Of a DNA stretch of 64,000 bases, positions 1-9,089 are shown one piece after another. Below the pieces are notes generated by a model. It was not told where the DNA came from. It ran no database searches and was given only the letters and a program-made list of their open reading frames with translations. The translations under genes were made by a program, and so were the position numbers. This stretch comes from JBKCUI01 sp052161605. Lineage in GTDB: Bacteria > Planctomycetota > Planctomycetia > Pirellulales > Pirellulaceae. Position 1 is the first letter of the stretch, and every line of letters begins with the position of its first letter. Location: assembly GCA_052161605.1 (NCBI GenBank), contig CP197409.1; one strand, 5' to 3'.

Positions 1-396
1 CTGCTTTCCGAGAGCGAGCAAGACCAACGCGTTCGTCCGATCGCAAAAACTAACAACGACATCAGGTTGAAATCGGGCTGCGATCTTCTTGAGTCTTCGC
101 ACACATTGAACATGGAAAATCAGCTTCGTCAGGATGTTGGCAGTTTCTGGGAGTGGATGCTCGTTGTCAAACAGAGAGAACCGCTCAACTCGCGCGTCCA
201 ACGGATAGGCATCGCGTTCCTTTGAAGAAATCGTAACAAGAGCCAGTTCGGGAATTGTGGAATTGCGAGCCAAATGATTGGCCAAGCAAGCCATTTGGCG
301 CTCCGAACCTCCCCCTTCGAGGGCATGAATCACCAATAAAATACGTCGACCGGCCAGGCAATCCGAAAAACGATTAGGTTCAGTCTGGTTACTCAA
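1..396 (-). CDS. GT4-type glycosyltransferase, N-terminal part only
   Basis: The reverse strand is open from a TTG at 396 to the window edge, about 132 residues, with the C-terminus outside. It reads RRILLVIHALEGGGSERQ near residue 17, which is the nucleotide-sugar transferase N-terminal fold seen in GT4 enzymes (beta strand, then a glycine-rich turn with Ser-Glu-Arg). It continues with a second strand-turn ending in PDVVVSFCDRTN, the usual 'P-DVVH' position of GT4/GT-B proteins. The family transfers sugars in polysaccharide or lipid-linked glycan synthesis. The start is uncertain: no ATG lies upstream before an in-frame TAA, and no clear ribosome site is visible. The acceptor and sugar cannot be told. 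Confidence 0.75.
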   Translation of the reverse strand, partial: MSNQTEPNRFSDCLAGRRILLVIHALEGGGSERQMACLANHLARNSTIPELALVTISSKERDAYPLDARVERFSLFDNEHPLPETANILTKLIFHVQCVRRLKKIAARFQPDVVVSFCDRTNALVLLALGKQ

Positions 397-534
397 TCGG
401 TCGGCTCGTCTGGCGGTAAAAAAAAGGTAAACTACGTTTGCTTAAGTCGGGATGAGCCTCGGTCGCCCCTTTCCGTCGCCCCTTAATGTAACAACTATTT
501 CTCCTCTCTAACATGATAGATCGATCATCCTTGT

Positions 535-1389
535 ATGGAAGCATCCGTGAGCAAGCGTTGGCCCGACAAACCTGACCAGCCCGAAGGGACAGTTCGTATC
601 ATTATGGTAGGAGACATTGTCGGGAAACCGGGAATGGAAATCGCTTGCCACGCTTTTCCGAAACTCCGAGCGCGTGCCGGAGTGGATGTTATTATTGCCA
701 ACGCGGAGAATGCGGCCGATGGGGCGGGCTTGACTATGGCCCAGTTCAAACGATTAGTAGAAGCCGGTGTCGATGCGATTACGCTCGGCGATCACATATA
801 TAAAAAGAAAGAGATTGCAACCGCCCTCAAGGAGCAATCAAACATCGTAAAGCCAGCCAACTTCCCCGCAACAGCCCCCGGTCGAGATCATTGCATCGTG
901 CGGGCCCGCTGCGGCGTGGATATCGCGGTGATCAGCTTGTTGGGACGAGTCTTTATGCGTCCGGTGGATTGCCCCTTTGCGGCGGTCGATCGTGTCCTAG
1001 CTCAGATTCCGGATACTTGCAAAATCCGAATCTGCGACCTACACGCCGAGGCGACCAGCGATAAACAGACGATGGGACGCTATCTGGATGGACGCGTCAG
1101 TGCGTTGCTTGGGACTCACACCCATGTTCCGACTGCGGATGAATGCATCCTACCCAAAGGAACTGCGTTTCAATGCGATGTGGGAATGACCGGCCCTCAC
1201 GAGAGCATCATAGGTCGCTCCATCGATCCTGTTCTCAACACCACACTGTCCTTTGATCCCAACTCTTTTCACGTCGCCACCGAGGATGTTCGCCTAAGTG
1301 GAACTATAGTGGATATCGATCCCACAACGGGGTTAGCCCTCCAAATCGCACGCCTGCAACTAAAAAAACTAGAACTGGAATCGCTGTAA
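535..1389 (+). CDS. YmdB/TIGR00282-type metallophosphoesterase
   Basis: A 284-residue protein with the family's ordered motifs: GDIVGKPG near residue 27, NAENAADGAGLT near 56, TLGDHIY near 82, then HAEATSDKQ and GTHTHVPTAD, which supply the Asp, Glu, Asn and His ligands of a two-metal phosphoesterase centre. Family members are soluble 2',3'-cyclic nucleotide phosphodiesterases (YmdB of Bacillus). Length is typical. The first ATG adds about 20 residues before the usual beginning of the fold; a GTG at 547 or the ATG at 604 are alternatives. The gene lies one base upstream of the next reading frame, so the two are probably cotranscribed. Confidence 0.9.
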   Translation: MEASVSKRWPDKPDQPEGTVRIIMVGDIVGKPGMEIACHAFPKLRARAGVDVIIANAENAADGAGLTMAQFKRLVEAGVDAITLGDHIYKKKEIATALKEQSNIVKPANFPATAPGRDHCIVRARCGVDIAVISLLGRVFMRPVDCPFAAVDRVLAQIPDTCKIRICDLHAEATSDKQTMGRYLDGRVSALLGTHTHVPTADECILPKGTAFQCDVGMTGPHESIIGRSIDPVLNTTLSFDPNSFHVATEDVRLSGTIVDIDPTTGLALQIARLQLKKLELESL

Positions 1390-1390
1390 G

Positions 1391-2542
1391 GTGAGTGATC
1401 GCGAACAAATAAAAGAACCCGAGGCCCGAGACCTATCGCCTTGGATCGGACTCGATATCGGTGGAGCCAACATCAAAGCAGCTCACACCAACGGCTGGTC
1501 CAACCACTGCGTATTTCCGATGTGGAAGCAACCAAATTTGCTCGCCGCAGCTCTGGCCGAACTCTTGGAACGCGCACCTCCATTCTCTGGTATTGCGGTG
1601 ACCATGACGGGCGAGTTAGCCGATTGCTTTCCAACGAGAGCTGTGGGAGTCGCCTCGATTCTCGATCAAGTGACCACGATACTTCCGGCTCAATTAGTCC
1701 GTGTTTATTCCGTGCAAGGAACCTGGCTAACCGTAGGAGCTGCAGCTCGATCGCCATGGACCGTAGCGGCATCCAATTGGGTTGCCTTAGCCAATTTTTT
1801 AGCAAGCCGATTCGCCGAAGGCAGAAGCTTGCTCGTCGATATAGGCTCCACCACAACCGATATCATCCCGATTTCCGATGGGCGAATCGCGGTTGAAGCC
1901 ACAACCGATTCGCAGCGTATGCAATGTGGAGCATTGGTTTACACCGGAGTTGAACGATCCAATGTCGCTGCGATCTCCAGGACGGTCCCCTTATTCGGTT
2001 CGCCCTGTCCGTTGATGAACGAGTTATTCGCGACCGCTTTAGATGTCCATTTATGGTTGGGGGACATTGCAGATAATCCCTCAGACAACCAAACTGCGGA
2101 CGGTGCACCCGCTACGCGTGCCCACGCGAGATTTCGATTAGCGAGAGTTGTCGGTGAGGATGGTTCCACTCTGGCCGATGTCGACATAGATGCAATCGCC
2201 AATCAAATACGAGCCGACCAAACCGCCTTGATCGCCAGAGGGCTCGAACAAGCGTCCCTCGCCGCTTGGGCCAACGCCGGTTCTACCTCTAAAAGATCCA
2301 GAGCAACGAAAGCAAAGCCACCATCGGGAACCATAAGTCCGAGCGGTTGTTTGCCAGAGCGAGTACTTGTTTGCGGGCATGGAGCGTTCTTGGTGGAGGA
2401 TGCCATGCGGTTGCTGGGTTGGGAAGTTCCCAGAGTCGATTGGTCGAGTTGCTTTGCCCCCGAACTCTCCCGTATCGGCCCCGCATACGCAGTAGCCATG
2501 CTGGGCTCTCAGCATGGAATGAGTGCAGCAGCACCTCGCTAG
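1391..2542 (+). CDS. H4MPT-linked C1 transfer pathway protein (hydantoinase/oxoprolinase fold)
   Basis: A 383-residue protein starting with GTG one base after the preceding stop. It has the ASKHA-type phosphate motifs of the hydantoinase/oxoprolinase group: GLDIGGANIKAAH at residue 19 and LLVDIGSTTTDIIP near 145, and a C-terminal VLVCGHGAFL stretch. This pattern matches the TIGR03123 family, which sits with tetrahydromethanopterin-dependent C1 genes in methylotrophs and planctomycetes and is related to an archaeal methanofuran-synthesis ligase (MfnF). The role in cofactor synthesis is inferred from family context. The next gene is convergent and only 5 bp away. Confidence 0.8.
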   Translation: MSDREQIKEPEARDLSPWIGLDIGGANIKAAHTNGWSNHCVFPMWKQPNLLAAALAELLERAPPFSGIAVTMTGELADCFPTRAVGVASILDQVTTILPAQLVRVYSVQGTWLTVGAAARSPWTVAASNWVALANFLASRFAEGRSLLVDIGSTTTDIIPISDGRIAVEATTDSQRMQCGALVYTGVERSNVAAISRTVPLFGSPCPLMNELFATALDVHLWLGDIADNPSDNQTADGAPATRAHARFRLARVVGEDGSTLADVDIDAIANQIRADQTALIARGLEQASLAAWANAGSTSKRSRATKAKPPSGTISPSGCLPERVLVCGHGAFLVEDAMRLLGWEVPRVDWSSCFAPELSRIGPAYAVAMLGSQHGMSAAAPR

Positions 2543-2547
2543 TCGAC

Positions 2548-3564
2548 TCAAGGAACATCGATGACTCGACCGTCGGATCGGTTCCCCAAGAAACGCAATA
2601 CTTGCGGATCGATGGTGTACGATAGAGTCGTTACACTTCCATCGCACAATACGAAATTTCCTCCGCTCGGATGAGCGGAGCCAAAACTACCCACGGAAAT
2701 CAAGTTAGTTCGGTCAGATAGGTACGGCCATGCGGGATTCGTGCTTCGGTGATTGTCGTTGTTGAAGCCGCCAAAGAGAATCTCGTTGTCTCCATAGTCA
2801 CGCCCATTGAGATAGTTGTCTTTCGAGATGTACTTTTCTCCATAGAGGATCGTGTTGCTTGCTCCGTCCGTGATGGCGGCAAGAGTTACATGCCTCCTGA
2901 GCCACGATATCCCGCTCCAATCGGCTGGAGCCCTGGGCCATGTGTTGGTGTTCGTAAGATGGTCGGCTTCTGCCAACGTAGCAGGACCAGCAAATCCAGA
3001 GGGCCAAAACGCAGGGGTCGGCAAAGACGGGTCGACCGCCCCATCTCCCGCATTGATGGCATAGTCCCCTCGTGCAACGGAATCGATAGGGCCGGCCAGT
3101 CCACGTTGGTTCCTGCAATCCGCGCAGGTCGGATCCATGGCGAAGAGCTCTGCACCACGACGGCTTGGACAGTTAAAGGTTGACACCGGGGTTTGCAATC
3201 TTAACCTGAGTTCTGCATCACGACTCTCTGGAGTGCTGTAGTACCGCCCCAATTCGTACAATGCAGATTGCTCCATATAAGGAAGTATCGTAAAAGTCCA
3301 ACTCCCTGGCTGTTCGTTTCGGCCACCGATGTCAGCGAAGCCAGGCCATTGGTATCCCCACCCTCCTGATGGAAAGCGTCGACTAGAGGACTCGAAATTC
3401 ATGGTCGCCAAGCCAAGCTGCTTCAAGTTGTTCTTGCACTGCAGCCTCCGAGCCGCTTCCCGTGCCGCTTGAACCGCAGGTAGCAACAAATTCACTAGCA
3501 GACCAATGATCGCGATCACGACCAAAAGTTCGAGAAGTGTAAAACCTATGCGTTTTGTTTTCAT
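2548..3564 (-). CDS. DUF1559 prepilin-like protein
   Basis: A 338-residue protein with a type IV pilin-like N-terminus: short basic leader MKTKRIG, then FTLLELLVVIAIIGLLVN with the conserved Glu at +5 of the processed form, followed by AREAARRLQCKNNLKQLGLA, the signature of planctomycete DUF1559 proteins. The C-terminal HPSGGNFVLCDGSV box is also diagnostic. Such proteins occur in dozens of copies per planctomycete genome and are thought to be exported through a type II secretion/pilus-like system, with unknown substrates. Its ATG overlaps the stop of the glycosyltransferase gene by 4 bp (ATGA), so the two are translationally coupled. Confidence 0.92.
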   Translation of the reverse strand: MKTKRIGFTLLELLVVIAIIGLLVNLLLPAVQAAREAARRLQCKNNLKQLGLATMNFESSSRRFPSGGWGYQWPGFADIGGRNEQPGSWTFTILPYMEQSALYELGRYYSTPESRDAELRLRLQTPVSTFNCPSRRGAELFAMDPTCADCRNQRGLAGPIDSVARGDYAINAGDGAVDPSLPTPAFWPSGFAGPATLAEADHLTNTNTWPRAPADWSGISWLRRHVTLAAITDGASNTILYGEKYISKDNYLNGRDYGDNEILFGGFNNDNHRSTNPAWPYLSDRTNLISVGSFGSAHPSGGNFVLCDGSVTTLSYTIDPQVLRFLGNRSDGRVIDVP

Positions 3565-4367
3565 CTTATCCTCGTTTCTGATCGACTCTGAGTGCTGAAT
3601 ACTCCCCTTTCGGGCAAGACTGGCAAGCTACTCATCCGCTCGCTCAACATGTATTGCAAATGTCGCCAACCATCGCGCCAGGGACGCAAATGAGGCGGTC
3701 GACTCCTGCCTGCTTTTCGCAATCTCGCGGGTACTTGCCCCACTTTTAATCCCGCAAGAGCGGATTTCGCGATCATCTCGCTGGCAAACTCCATCCCAGT
3801 ACTTTTACAATTGAGGCTCAATATTGCATCGCGTCGAAAGGCTCGGATGCCACAGTGAAAATCATGAACCGTCGAACGGAACAGCAGGCGACCAACCAGG
3901 GAGAGAACGGGGTTGCCTAGATATCTATGGAGCCATGGCATCGCTCCCGGTGCAATGCCACCAGCAAACCGATCTCCGACCACCAGTTCGTATCCAGCAT
4001 CGAGCTTTGCGATGAAGGTGGGGATCTGGGAAAAATCGTAACTACCGTCTGAGTCTCCCATAACGATGTAGTTGGTGGAAGCGGCTTGAATGGCAGCCCA
4101 GATCGCAGCTCCGTATCCGCGAGTGGGAACGTGAATAACCACGGCACCACTGGATGTCGCGATTTGTTGGCTACCGTCGGTGCTACCGTTATCCCCGACC
4201 ACAATTTCGCCCGCCAGGCCAGCCGATCGAAAGGTCGCCTGGCATTCGGCAATGCAACCACCTATAGTCTCCGCTTCATTCAAACATGGCATTACCACGG
4301 TGAGAAACGGTTCGTTGTCCGTGTGCGCGACAACCGCAGATTCAGATTGGATCGGTGTCGACATCAT
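3561..4367 (-). CDS. GT2 glycosyltransferase, short dolichol/undecaprenyl-phosphate type
   Basis: A 268-residue cytoplasmic GT-A enzyme: VVMPCLNEAETIGGCI at residue 25, VVGDNGSTDGS near 57, GDSDGSYDF as the DxD metal site near 107, and FHCGIRAFRRDAI later. It most resembles polyprenyl-phosphate sugar synthases that charge the lipid carrier used by GT-C enzymes. The family usually continues after RDGWRHL with one or two membrane helices; here it stops after a short non-hydrophobic tail, so it looks C-terminally shortened where it runs into the DUF1559 start. It sits one base after the ECF sigma gene in one operon. Confidence 0.85.
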   Translation of the reverse strand: MMSTPIQSESAVVAHTDNEPFLTVVMPCLNEAETIGGCIAECQATFRSAGLAGEIVVGDNGSTDGSQQIATSSGAVVIHVPTRGYGAAIWAAIQAASTNYIVMGDSDGSYDFSQIPTFIAKLDAGYELVVGDRFAGGIAPGAMPWLHRYLGNPVLSLVGRLLFRSTVHDFHCGIRAFRRDAILSLNCKSTGMEFASEMIAKSALAGLKVGQVPARLRKAGRSRPPHLRPWRDGWRHLQYMLSERMSSLPVLPERGVFSTQSRSETRIR

Positions 4368-4368
4368 A

Positions 4369-4965
4369 CTATCCTACTTGCGGCCACTTCGTCCGAAAAC
4401 AATTCCCCACAGCTTGCATCTTGCGTTCTGCCGTTCGGGTGCTGGTCCCCCATGTCAGAGCAATCTCCGCATTGGAATAACCCTGCCATCGCAATGACAC
4501 CCAATCTTTCAAATCATGGCAAGCGAGCAAATCCATAAGCTCTCGAATCATGCTGAGGGTTTCGAGCTCTCTCATATCGTACCACGGTATTCGACAAGCG
4601 TATAAAGCATCGAAGAGTGCAGAGAGATCTTCGCTCAACGATCTTTTCTTTCGTTTGATATACCTGGCCCGATCAATACATCGCTCGACGATCATTCGAT
4701 GGACGATTGAGTTCAATTGGCTTAAAGTGGACCAGCGTTTGTTGGAAGTACGCAGTGCAAGCCAAAGCGATGCCATGATTTCGTTGGCTATATCGTCTTC
4801 GATTTGCAGGCATTGATCTTCCCGGCACAATCGCTTGCGACAGCGTCGACGAACGGAAGCGATAAAATGATCGTAGATCCATTGAAAAGCATCTGAGTCC
4901 CCCTCTCGAATGCGCTCGATCGTAGGAACGAGGTTCGTATCATCATCATTCGGCCGCGAATTCAT
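4369..4965 (-). CDS. ECF-type RNA polymerase sigma factor
   Basis: A 198-residue protein with a sigma region 2 (residues ~25-90; DAFQWIYDHF and a basic RRRCRKRLCR stretch) and region 4 near the C-terminus (WQGYSNAEIALTWGTSTRTAERKM, helix-turn-helix). It is the first gene of a leftward operon with a GT2 enzyme and a DUF1559 protein. A paralogue with the same length and the same GT2 partner lies at 35287-35892. No anti-sigma gene is adjacent, so control may be by a kinase or by expression alone. Start is the first ATG, preceded by GGAGG (gaggagttt on the coding strand), one of the better ribosome sites in the window. Confidence 0.88.
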   Translation of the reverse strand: MNSRPNDDDTNLVPTIERIREGDSDAFQWIYDHFIASVRRRCRKRLCREDQCLQIEDDIANEIMASLWLALRTSNKRWSTLSQLNSIVHRMIVERCIDRARYIKRKKRSLSEDLSALFDALYACRIPWYDMRELETLSMIRELMDLLACHDLKDWVSLRWQGYSNAEIALTWGTSTRTAERKMQAVGNCFRTKWPQVG

Positions 4966-5476
4966 GAATAAACTCCTCCAGTTCGATCACGCGAATATTA
5001 TCGCAATTGCATGACGTTTCGAATCTCTCAATATCTTGTTGGGAGGCGTTCCCCAGGCTTCGACATAGATTCCTACAGCATGATTTCGATTGGCGAATAC
5101 GTAGTCACCGTCAAAAGGAAGCTCGGATAGCATCGTTGTTGCAGTCATTCGAAAAGAACATACTGAACTCCACCAGCTATCGCAGCACTAGTGACCTAGA
5201 TGCATGGTACACTGGTGGCAGAGTTGGAGTCAAGTGATTTTGCTGAGGATTTTTCATCGCGGAATTCCCAATGTGCCCAAATCGTATTACGAACCTTACG
5301 GAGCGACAGAAAAGACAGGATGGGACTGTCTCGTTTATTGCAAGCGATCGGGAGTCTTTGTGCTCTATCAAATCCCTAAGTCGATTAGAAAACGCTCACA
5401 TGAATGTGGTCAAGGAAACTTCCATGCAACAATCCCCTCTTAGGTGGGGTACAAACTTATTGGATCGCTGCAGGGA
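4966..5476. other. Intergenic stretch, no supported gene
   Basis: About 510 bp between the divergent 5' side of the ECF operon and the 3' end of the GT-C gene. Several short rightward frames of 69-79 codons overlap each other here, but none has family-like sequence, a signal peptide or a ribosome site. It presumably holds the ECF promoter. Confidence 0.5.
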
Positions 5477-7159
5477 CTAGCGATGGTTTGCCCCAAGGTT
5501 CTTAAGCTCCGGGTAACCGCCGTCGATTTTGAGTTCATGGAGCACTCGGTTGGAAAAATACTCTAGAAGCTCTTTGTTTTTGATCGGCCCCAGATCTCTT
5601 GCCCACACGATCTTAGAGTGATCGATGTCGGCAGAGTTGTAACACCATTCGTCATGTGGCGAGTGATCCGGTCCATACTCCACCAGAACTAAGTGCATGC
5701 CGGCGGTTGCCTGTAAGTCTTGCTCGATGGCTCGTCGTTTGTGCTGCCACACGCGAACTGTAGAAAAGAATTTTCTCGAATGATCGAATTCTTCGGATCG
5801 TTCCAGGATAGTAAATCCAATGGTCGTGATGGCAAACAGAAGTCCTATTTCGAACTTAAATAACTTAAGCGATGCCAAGGCTGCCAATGCGATTCCGATC
5901 CAGCACCACAAAAACGGAACGAGCGGAGCGAGATAATGAGGATGCATCCAAACCGTTTGGCTATGCATGATAATCACTAATCCGAACGCAGCTAGGGAAA
6001 CGATTGCCAATTCCCGAACAGTTCGGTCGCGGGATGGAATCATTTTGGCCATCGCGATGATGATGCCTAGGATCGCTAAGACGGAAAGCCCACGGCCCAA
6101 AAAGAATTCCCAGAGCGTAGTGAGATAGGTGAGCTTTGTTTGAACATAACCGTCCCACGATTGCTGTTCCCGAAAGATACCAGCTTCCCAATCCGCGTGG
6201 AACGCGCGCATGGATTCATTGTGATAAACAGGCTCGTCACGCAATGTTTGAGCCAAAAACATCGGCGTCATGGAGTATCGGTTTTCGTAGCTGAAATACG
6301 GCATTCGCAATGCATTGCCGGTAACACGAGCGTTGTAGTAGCCAATCCAACTCATGCCGGTGATGGCAAGCAAGACAGGAACCAGTAAAGGCTTGCACCA
6401 ACTCGAAAAAGCCCATCCCTTGGTGAATCGCATCCATGCAATTAAAGCACCGAGCGAGAGGGGAATGGCAACCAAGAACCCTTCGAGTGGACGGGAAATG
6501 GCAAGTAGCCAGAGGCCAAGAATGAATAACGAATACCACAGCGTAGGCCTAGTCGTCAGCTCGCGATAGAATCGATTTCCAGGTGGCATCATCTCGTGCT
6601 GGATGATTGCAGACGTTTCATTGGAGGACCGATTCAGCCGAATCAGCGCACCGATTGCTAAGGCGCCACCCAAGCAAGCCACAGCACCACCCCAATAGCA
6701 TTGAGCCCAGTAGCCGATCTGCCCTACGTAGGAGGTGCAGTTCATAGTGAACGCGAATAACATCCCACAAGCAGCCGCCCAAGGGCGTCTTGCAAAGGGA
6801 GCCATGGCCCAAGCCATCGCGGTCCCGGCCAGAGCGAGGCTAAACCACACGCCAATGATCGGATGCCCCAACAAGATCCCGACGGCTAGAAAGATGCCTT
6901 GGCCGGGAGGGTATTTCGATGCATATTTCGGGTGTTGCAAGACGTGCATGGCTTCGAAATGTTCTGCCATGGGATGAGGCGGATTCGCAAGTCTCCCGTT
7001 TGCGAACGTGTCACCCGCGAGCAGATAGGAAAACTCATCATGAATCCGAGGATAGGCAGGCGGGAGTAGCAGCGACATCCCGAAATGGATGAGATACGAA
7101 GCGATGAACAAGACAAAGTAGAAACGGAGACTTGGCCCCATCGTTCGATCAACAGACAT
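5477..7159 (-). CDS. GT-C membrane glycosyltransferase (GT39/ArnT-like)
   Basis: About 560 residues with some ten membrane helices. After the first helix comes RIHDEFSYLLAGDTFANG, the acidic first-loop motif of polyprenyl-phosphate-dependent GT-C enzymes, followed by HPKYASKYPPGQG. A soluble C-terminal stretch follows the last helix. Such enzymes move a sugar from a lipid-phosphate donor to a protein or glycan on the outer face of the membrane. The frame is open much further upstream, but that part is low complexity and overlaps a repeat array; the ATG at 7159 (MSVDRTMG, directly before helix 1) is the likely start. The donor could come from the nearby GT2. Confidence 0.82.
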   Translation of the reverse strand: MSVDRTMGPSLRFYFVLFIASYLIHFGMSLLLPPAYPRIHDEFSYLLAGDTFANGRLANPPHPMAEHFEAMHVLQHPKYASKYPPGQGIFLAVGILLGHPIIGVWFSLALAGTAMAWAMAPFARRPWAAACGMLFAFTMNCTSYVGQIGYWAQCYWGGAVACLGGALAIGALIRLNRSSNETSAIIQHEMMPPGNRFYRELTTRPTLWYSLFILGLWLLAISRPLEGFLVAIPLSLGALIAWMRFTKGWAFSSWCKPLLVPVLLAITGMSWIGYYNARVTGNALRMPYFSYENRYSMTPMFLAQTLRDEPVYHNESMRAFHADWEAGIFREQQSWDGYVQTKLTYLTTLWEFFLGRGLSVLAILGIIIAMAKMIPSRDRTVRELAIVSLAAFGLVIIMHSQTVWMHPHYLAPLVPFLWCWIGIALAALASLKLFKFEIGLLFAITTIGFTILERSEEFDHSRKFFSTVRVWQHKRRAIEQDLQATAGMHLVLVEYGPDHSPHDEWCYNSADIDHSKIVWARDLGPIKNKELLEYFSNRVLHELKIDGGYPELKNLGANHR

Positions 7160-7240
7160 TGTATTGAAAGTTGCTAGGGTGTCGGACGTCGGTAATACCT
7201 TGAACAACACTGTGGAGTGAAGCCCATTCTTAACTCCAAG

Positions 7241-7430
7241 TTTAACCGCACGGGCATCGCCCTGCGCTGAATCGTTTAACCGCATGGGCATCGCCCTGCG
7301 CTGCGGCCTCCAGGGGCGGCCCACAAAGACACTCCCAGTATACAGTAACCTGAGCATCCTGTACCCGTCCGAGTTAGAACGCTCAACGCAGCCCGATGGG
7401 CGTGCGGTTAAACAACGGGGCATCGCCCCA
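7241..7430. repeat. REP-like palindromic repeat group
   Basis: Two direct copies of a 29-bp unit beginning TTTAACCGCA and containing the small palindrome GGGCATCGCCC lie at 7241-7269 and 7275-7303. A third copy is inverted at about 7391-7413 and is followed by GGGGCATCGCCCC. The arrangement of short palindromes in both orientations is that of REP/BIME-type elements. Confidence 0.6.
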
Positions 7431-7576
7431 CCGACGCAAGGTCGGCATGGAGGCGGGGGGCAGCACCGAACAGCTTGGTCGTTAGCCTCTCCCGTTCGGC
7501 CCACGTTTTGCCTCCTCTTTGGACTTTCTATAAATTTCCCGAGAATCCATGTCGCAAAATCACTCCGTTTGTCGCA
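7421..7576 (+). promoter_or_regulatory. Conserved upstream block, copy 1, with paired TGTCGCA sites
   Basis: A roughly 155-bp block that recurs upstream of units 2 and 3. Its distal end holds TGTCGCA at 7550-7556 and again at 7570-7576, a 20-bp repeat period, i.e. two turns of the helix on one face. The conserved spacing in four copies suggests the binding site of a tandem or dimeric regulator, or part of a sigma-factor promoter. In this copy no peptide gene follows; the next gene is the LolA-like one at 7740. Confidence 0.6.
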
Positions 7577-7739
7577 TCTACTTAGAGGGGCATGGTGACG
7601 GACCATTTAGAAACCGTGGCGTTTATGCCTCGCATGGTGCAGGAGGCGACTCCCGTGGTAGGACAACTAGACGGCTTCATGGAAATTGGGATAGCCAATT
7701 GCACACTATGCCTGATCACACTCAAGAAATGTAACTGAC

Positions 7740-8846
7740 ATGGACCAAACAGGCTTTTCAAGATGGACGATGGGTCTCTTTCTCTTTTGCCTTTGGCCTA
7801 GTGCCGTCTTAGGAGACGACTTTGTATCCGAGGTATTCGATCAATGGAGGCAATACGAAGGGCTTTCCATTCGGGGGCGGGTCAAAGGAACGTATGGGAC
7901 AGATGATAACATCGCTCACGTGGATAGAGAATTCGTCGTTAACATTGCAAAGACACAACCAGGTTCGCCTCCCAAATATGAGGTTTGCTACTACGAAGAC
8001 AATCCCGGTGAACCACACATCGATGCGAAGAAGATCATTATGGAGGCAGAGGCTTTCATTGATGGGGCACGGGTACTTTTCACACGTCATTTGATCTCTC
8101 AGAAACCGCCGGACGCGCTTCTAAGCAACTTCAATATGAATTTCTCAGGGGGTAGTATGGAGACTTTTGTTGTGCTCCAGACTGTTGCCGTAGGATTTGA
8201 TTCTCTGCTGCCTTTTCAAGCCGTGGGAAAGAGAAAGAGGGCTGACTTCAACCTCCCGATGGAATTTCTTGGTGAGACCGAGTATTTGGGACTCCCCTGT
8301 TATCATATTCGTATCAATTGGGCTGGACAAGATGGCTATTACCACGAATTGTACACGACGCGTTATCCGAGCATTCAGCCACTAAAGTTGGTGAAAACGA
8401 ATCTTCCCAATGATTATCGCAAAATTCTTGAGCGAAGGACCGTTGTTTCCGCTAAAAATTTTGGATCCGTCGTTATACCTACCCACGCAAAATTTATTTT
8501 TTCCAATAGGCCTTCTGAAGTGTGGATTCATAGTGTAGAGCCATTACCGGACGATCATGTTGGCATTTACGACTATGACAAGCACACAGGGGTTATTCTT
8601 GCAGGCGAATACGCAGATGCGACAGCACGCGGTAGTGGCCGGATTCCAGTCCCAGGGAATGAGAAATTTCTACATCACCCCTACACTGACGAGGAAGCTG
8701 AAAAGATTCGAAAATACCTGCTCATGAATCAACCTGGGGTTAAGCCAAAGGCGGATTGGCTCAACTACGTGTTTTGGGCGTTTAATATCGCGGCCGTTGT
8801 TGTGATCGGACGCTATGTGTACTTGAAGATAGCGAAGAAAGCATGA
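7740..8846 (+). CDS. Island A anchored secreted protein, copy 1 (LolA-like)
   Basis: 368 residues of unknown function. Seen: signal peptide (residues 1-25, ending at VLGDD), a beta-rich body beginning SEVFDQWRQYEGLSIRGR, and one C-terminal helix (about 345-362) ending in a basic tail YLKIAKKA, giving an outward-facing protein held in the membrane. Three paralogues lie at 9764, 11782 and 16829. The alternating strand pattern, the LGLPCYHI strand and the TTRYPSIQPLKL turn recall LolA/outer-membrane-lipoprotein-sorting folds, but this is a weak inference. After the stop, the remnant of a following gene start (ATGATTGGGAT) can be seen, matching the true start of the C39 gene at 12894. Confidence 0.8.
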   Translation: MDQTGFSRWTMGLFLFCLWPSAVLGDDFVSEVFDQWRQYEGLSIRGRVKGTYGTDDNIAHVDREFVVNIAKTQPGSPPKYEVCYYEDNPGEPHIDAKKIIMEAEAFIDGARVLFTRHLISQKPPDALLSNFNMNFSGGSMETFVVLQTVAVGFDSLLPFQAVGKRKRADFNLPMEFLGETEYLGLPCYHIRINWAGQDGYYHELYTTRYPSIQPLKLVKTNLPNDYRKILERRTVVSAKNFGSVVIPTHAKFIFSNRPSEVWIHSVEPLPDDHVGIYDYDKHTGVILAGEYADATARGSGRIPVPGNEKFLHHPYTDEEAEKIRKYLLMNQPGVKPKADWLNYVFWAFNIAAVVVIGRYVYLKIAKKA

Positions 8847-8879
8847 TTGGGATAAGGGTTTGCGTTTCTAGCTGTTTAG

Positions 8880-9037
8880 TCATCGCCCCACTGACGCAAG
8901 GTCGTAATGGAGGCGGTGGAGTAACACCGAACAGCTTGATGGTTATCCTCTCCCGCTCGGCCCGCGAATCTTTCCTTTTGCGATTTTTTGGAAAGTTATC
9001 CGAGAATCCATGTCGCAAAATAACCCCGTTTGTCGCA
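8880..9037 (+). promoter_or_regulatory. Conserved upstream block, copy 2, with paired TGTCGCA sites
   Basis: TGTCGCA at 9011-9017 and 9031-9037, again 20 bp apart, 53 bp before the ATG of the Cys-rich peptide. The stretch from CATCGCCCC at 8881 to the paired sites matches copies 1 and 3 closely, apart from a variable spacer around 8970-9000. Confidence 0.65.
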
Positions 9038-9089
9038 TATCATTATAACGGGTTTGTTTGTTCGATAGATTTGCGAATTGGAGAGAATT

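Noticed and set aside
5007..5480. Short rightward frames between the ECF and GT-C genes
   Set aside because: Mutually overlapping, compositionally unlike genes, no ribosome site or domain.
7160..7606. Upstream extension of the GT-C reading frame
   Set aside because: It runs through the REP-like array and the conserved upstream block; hydrophobic sequence begins only after ATG 7159.
7640..7736. Small frame with two Cys before the first anchored gene as a peptide gene
   Set aside because: No export helix, no resemblance to the other peptides, and no ribosome site.
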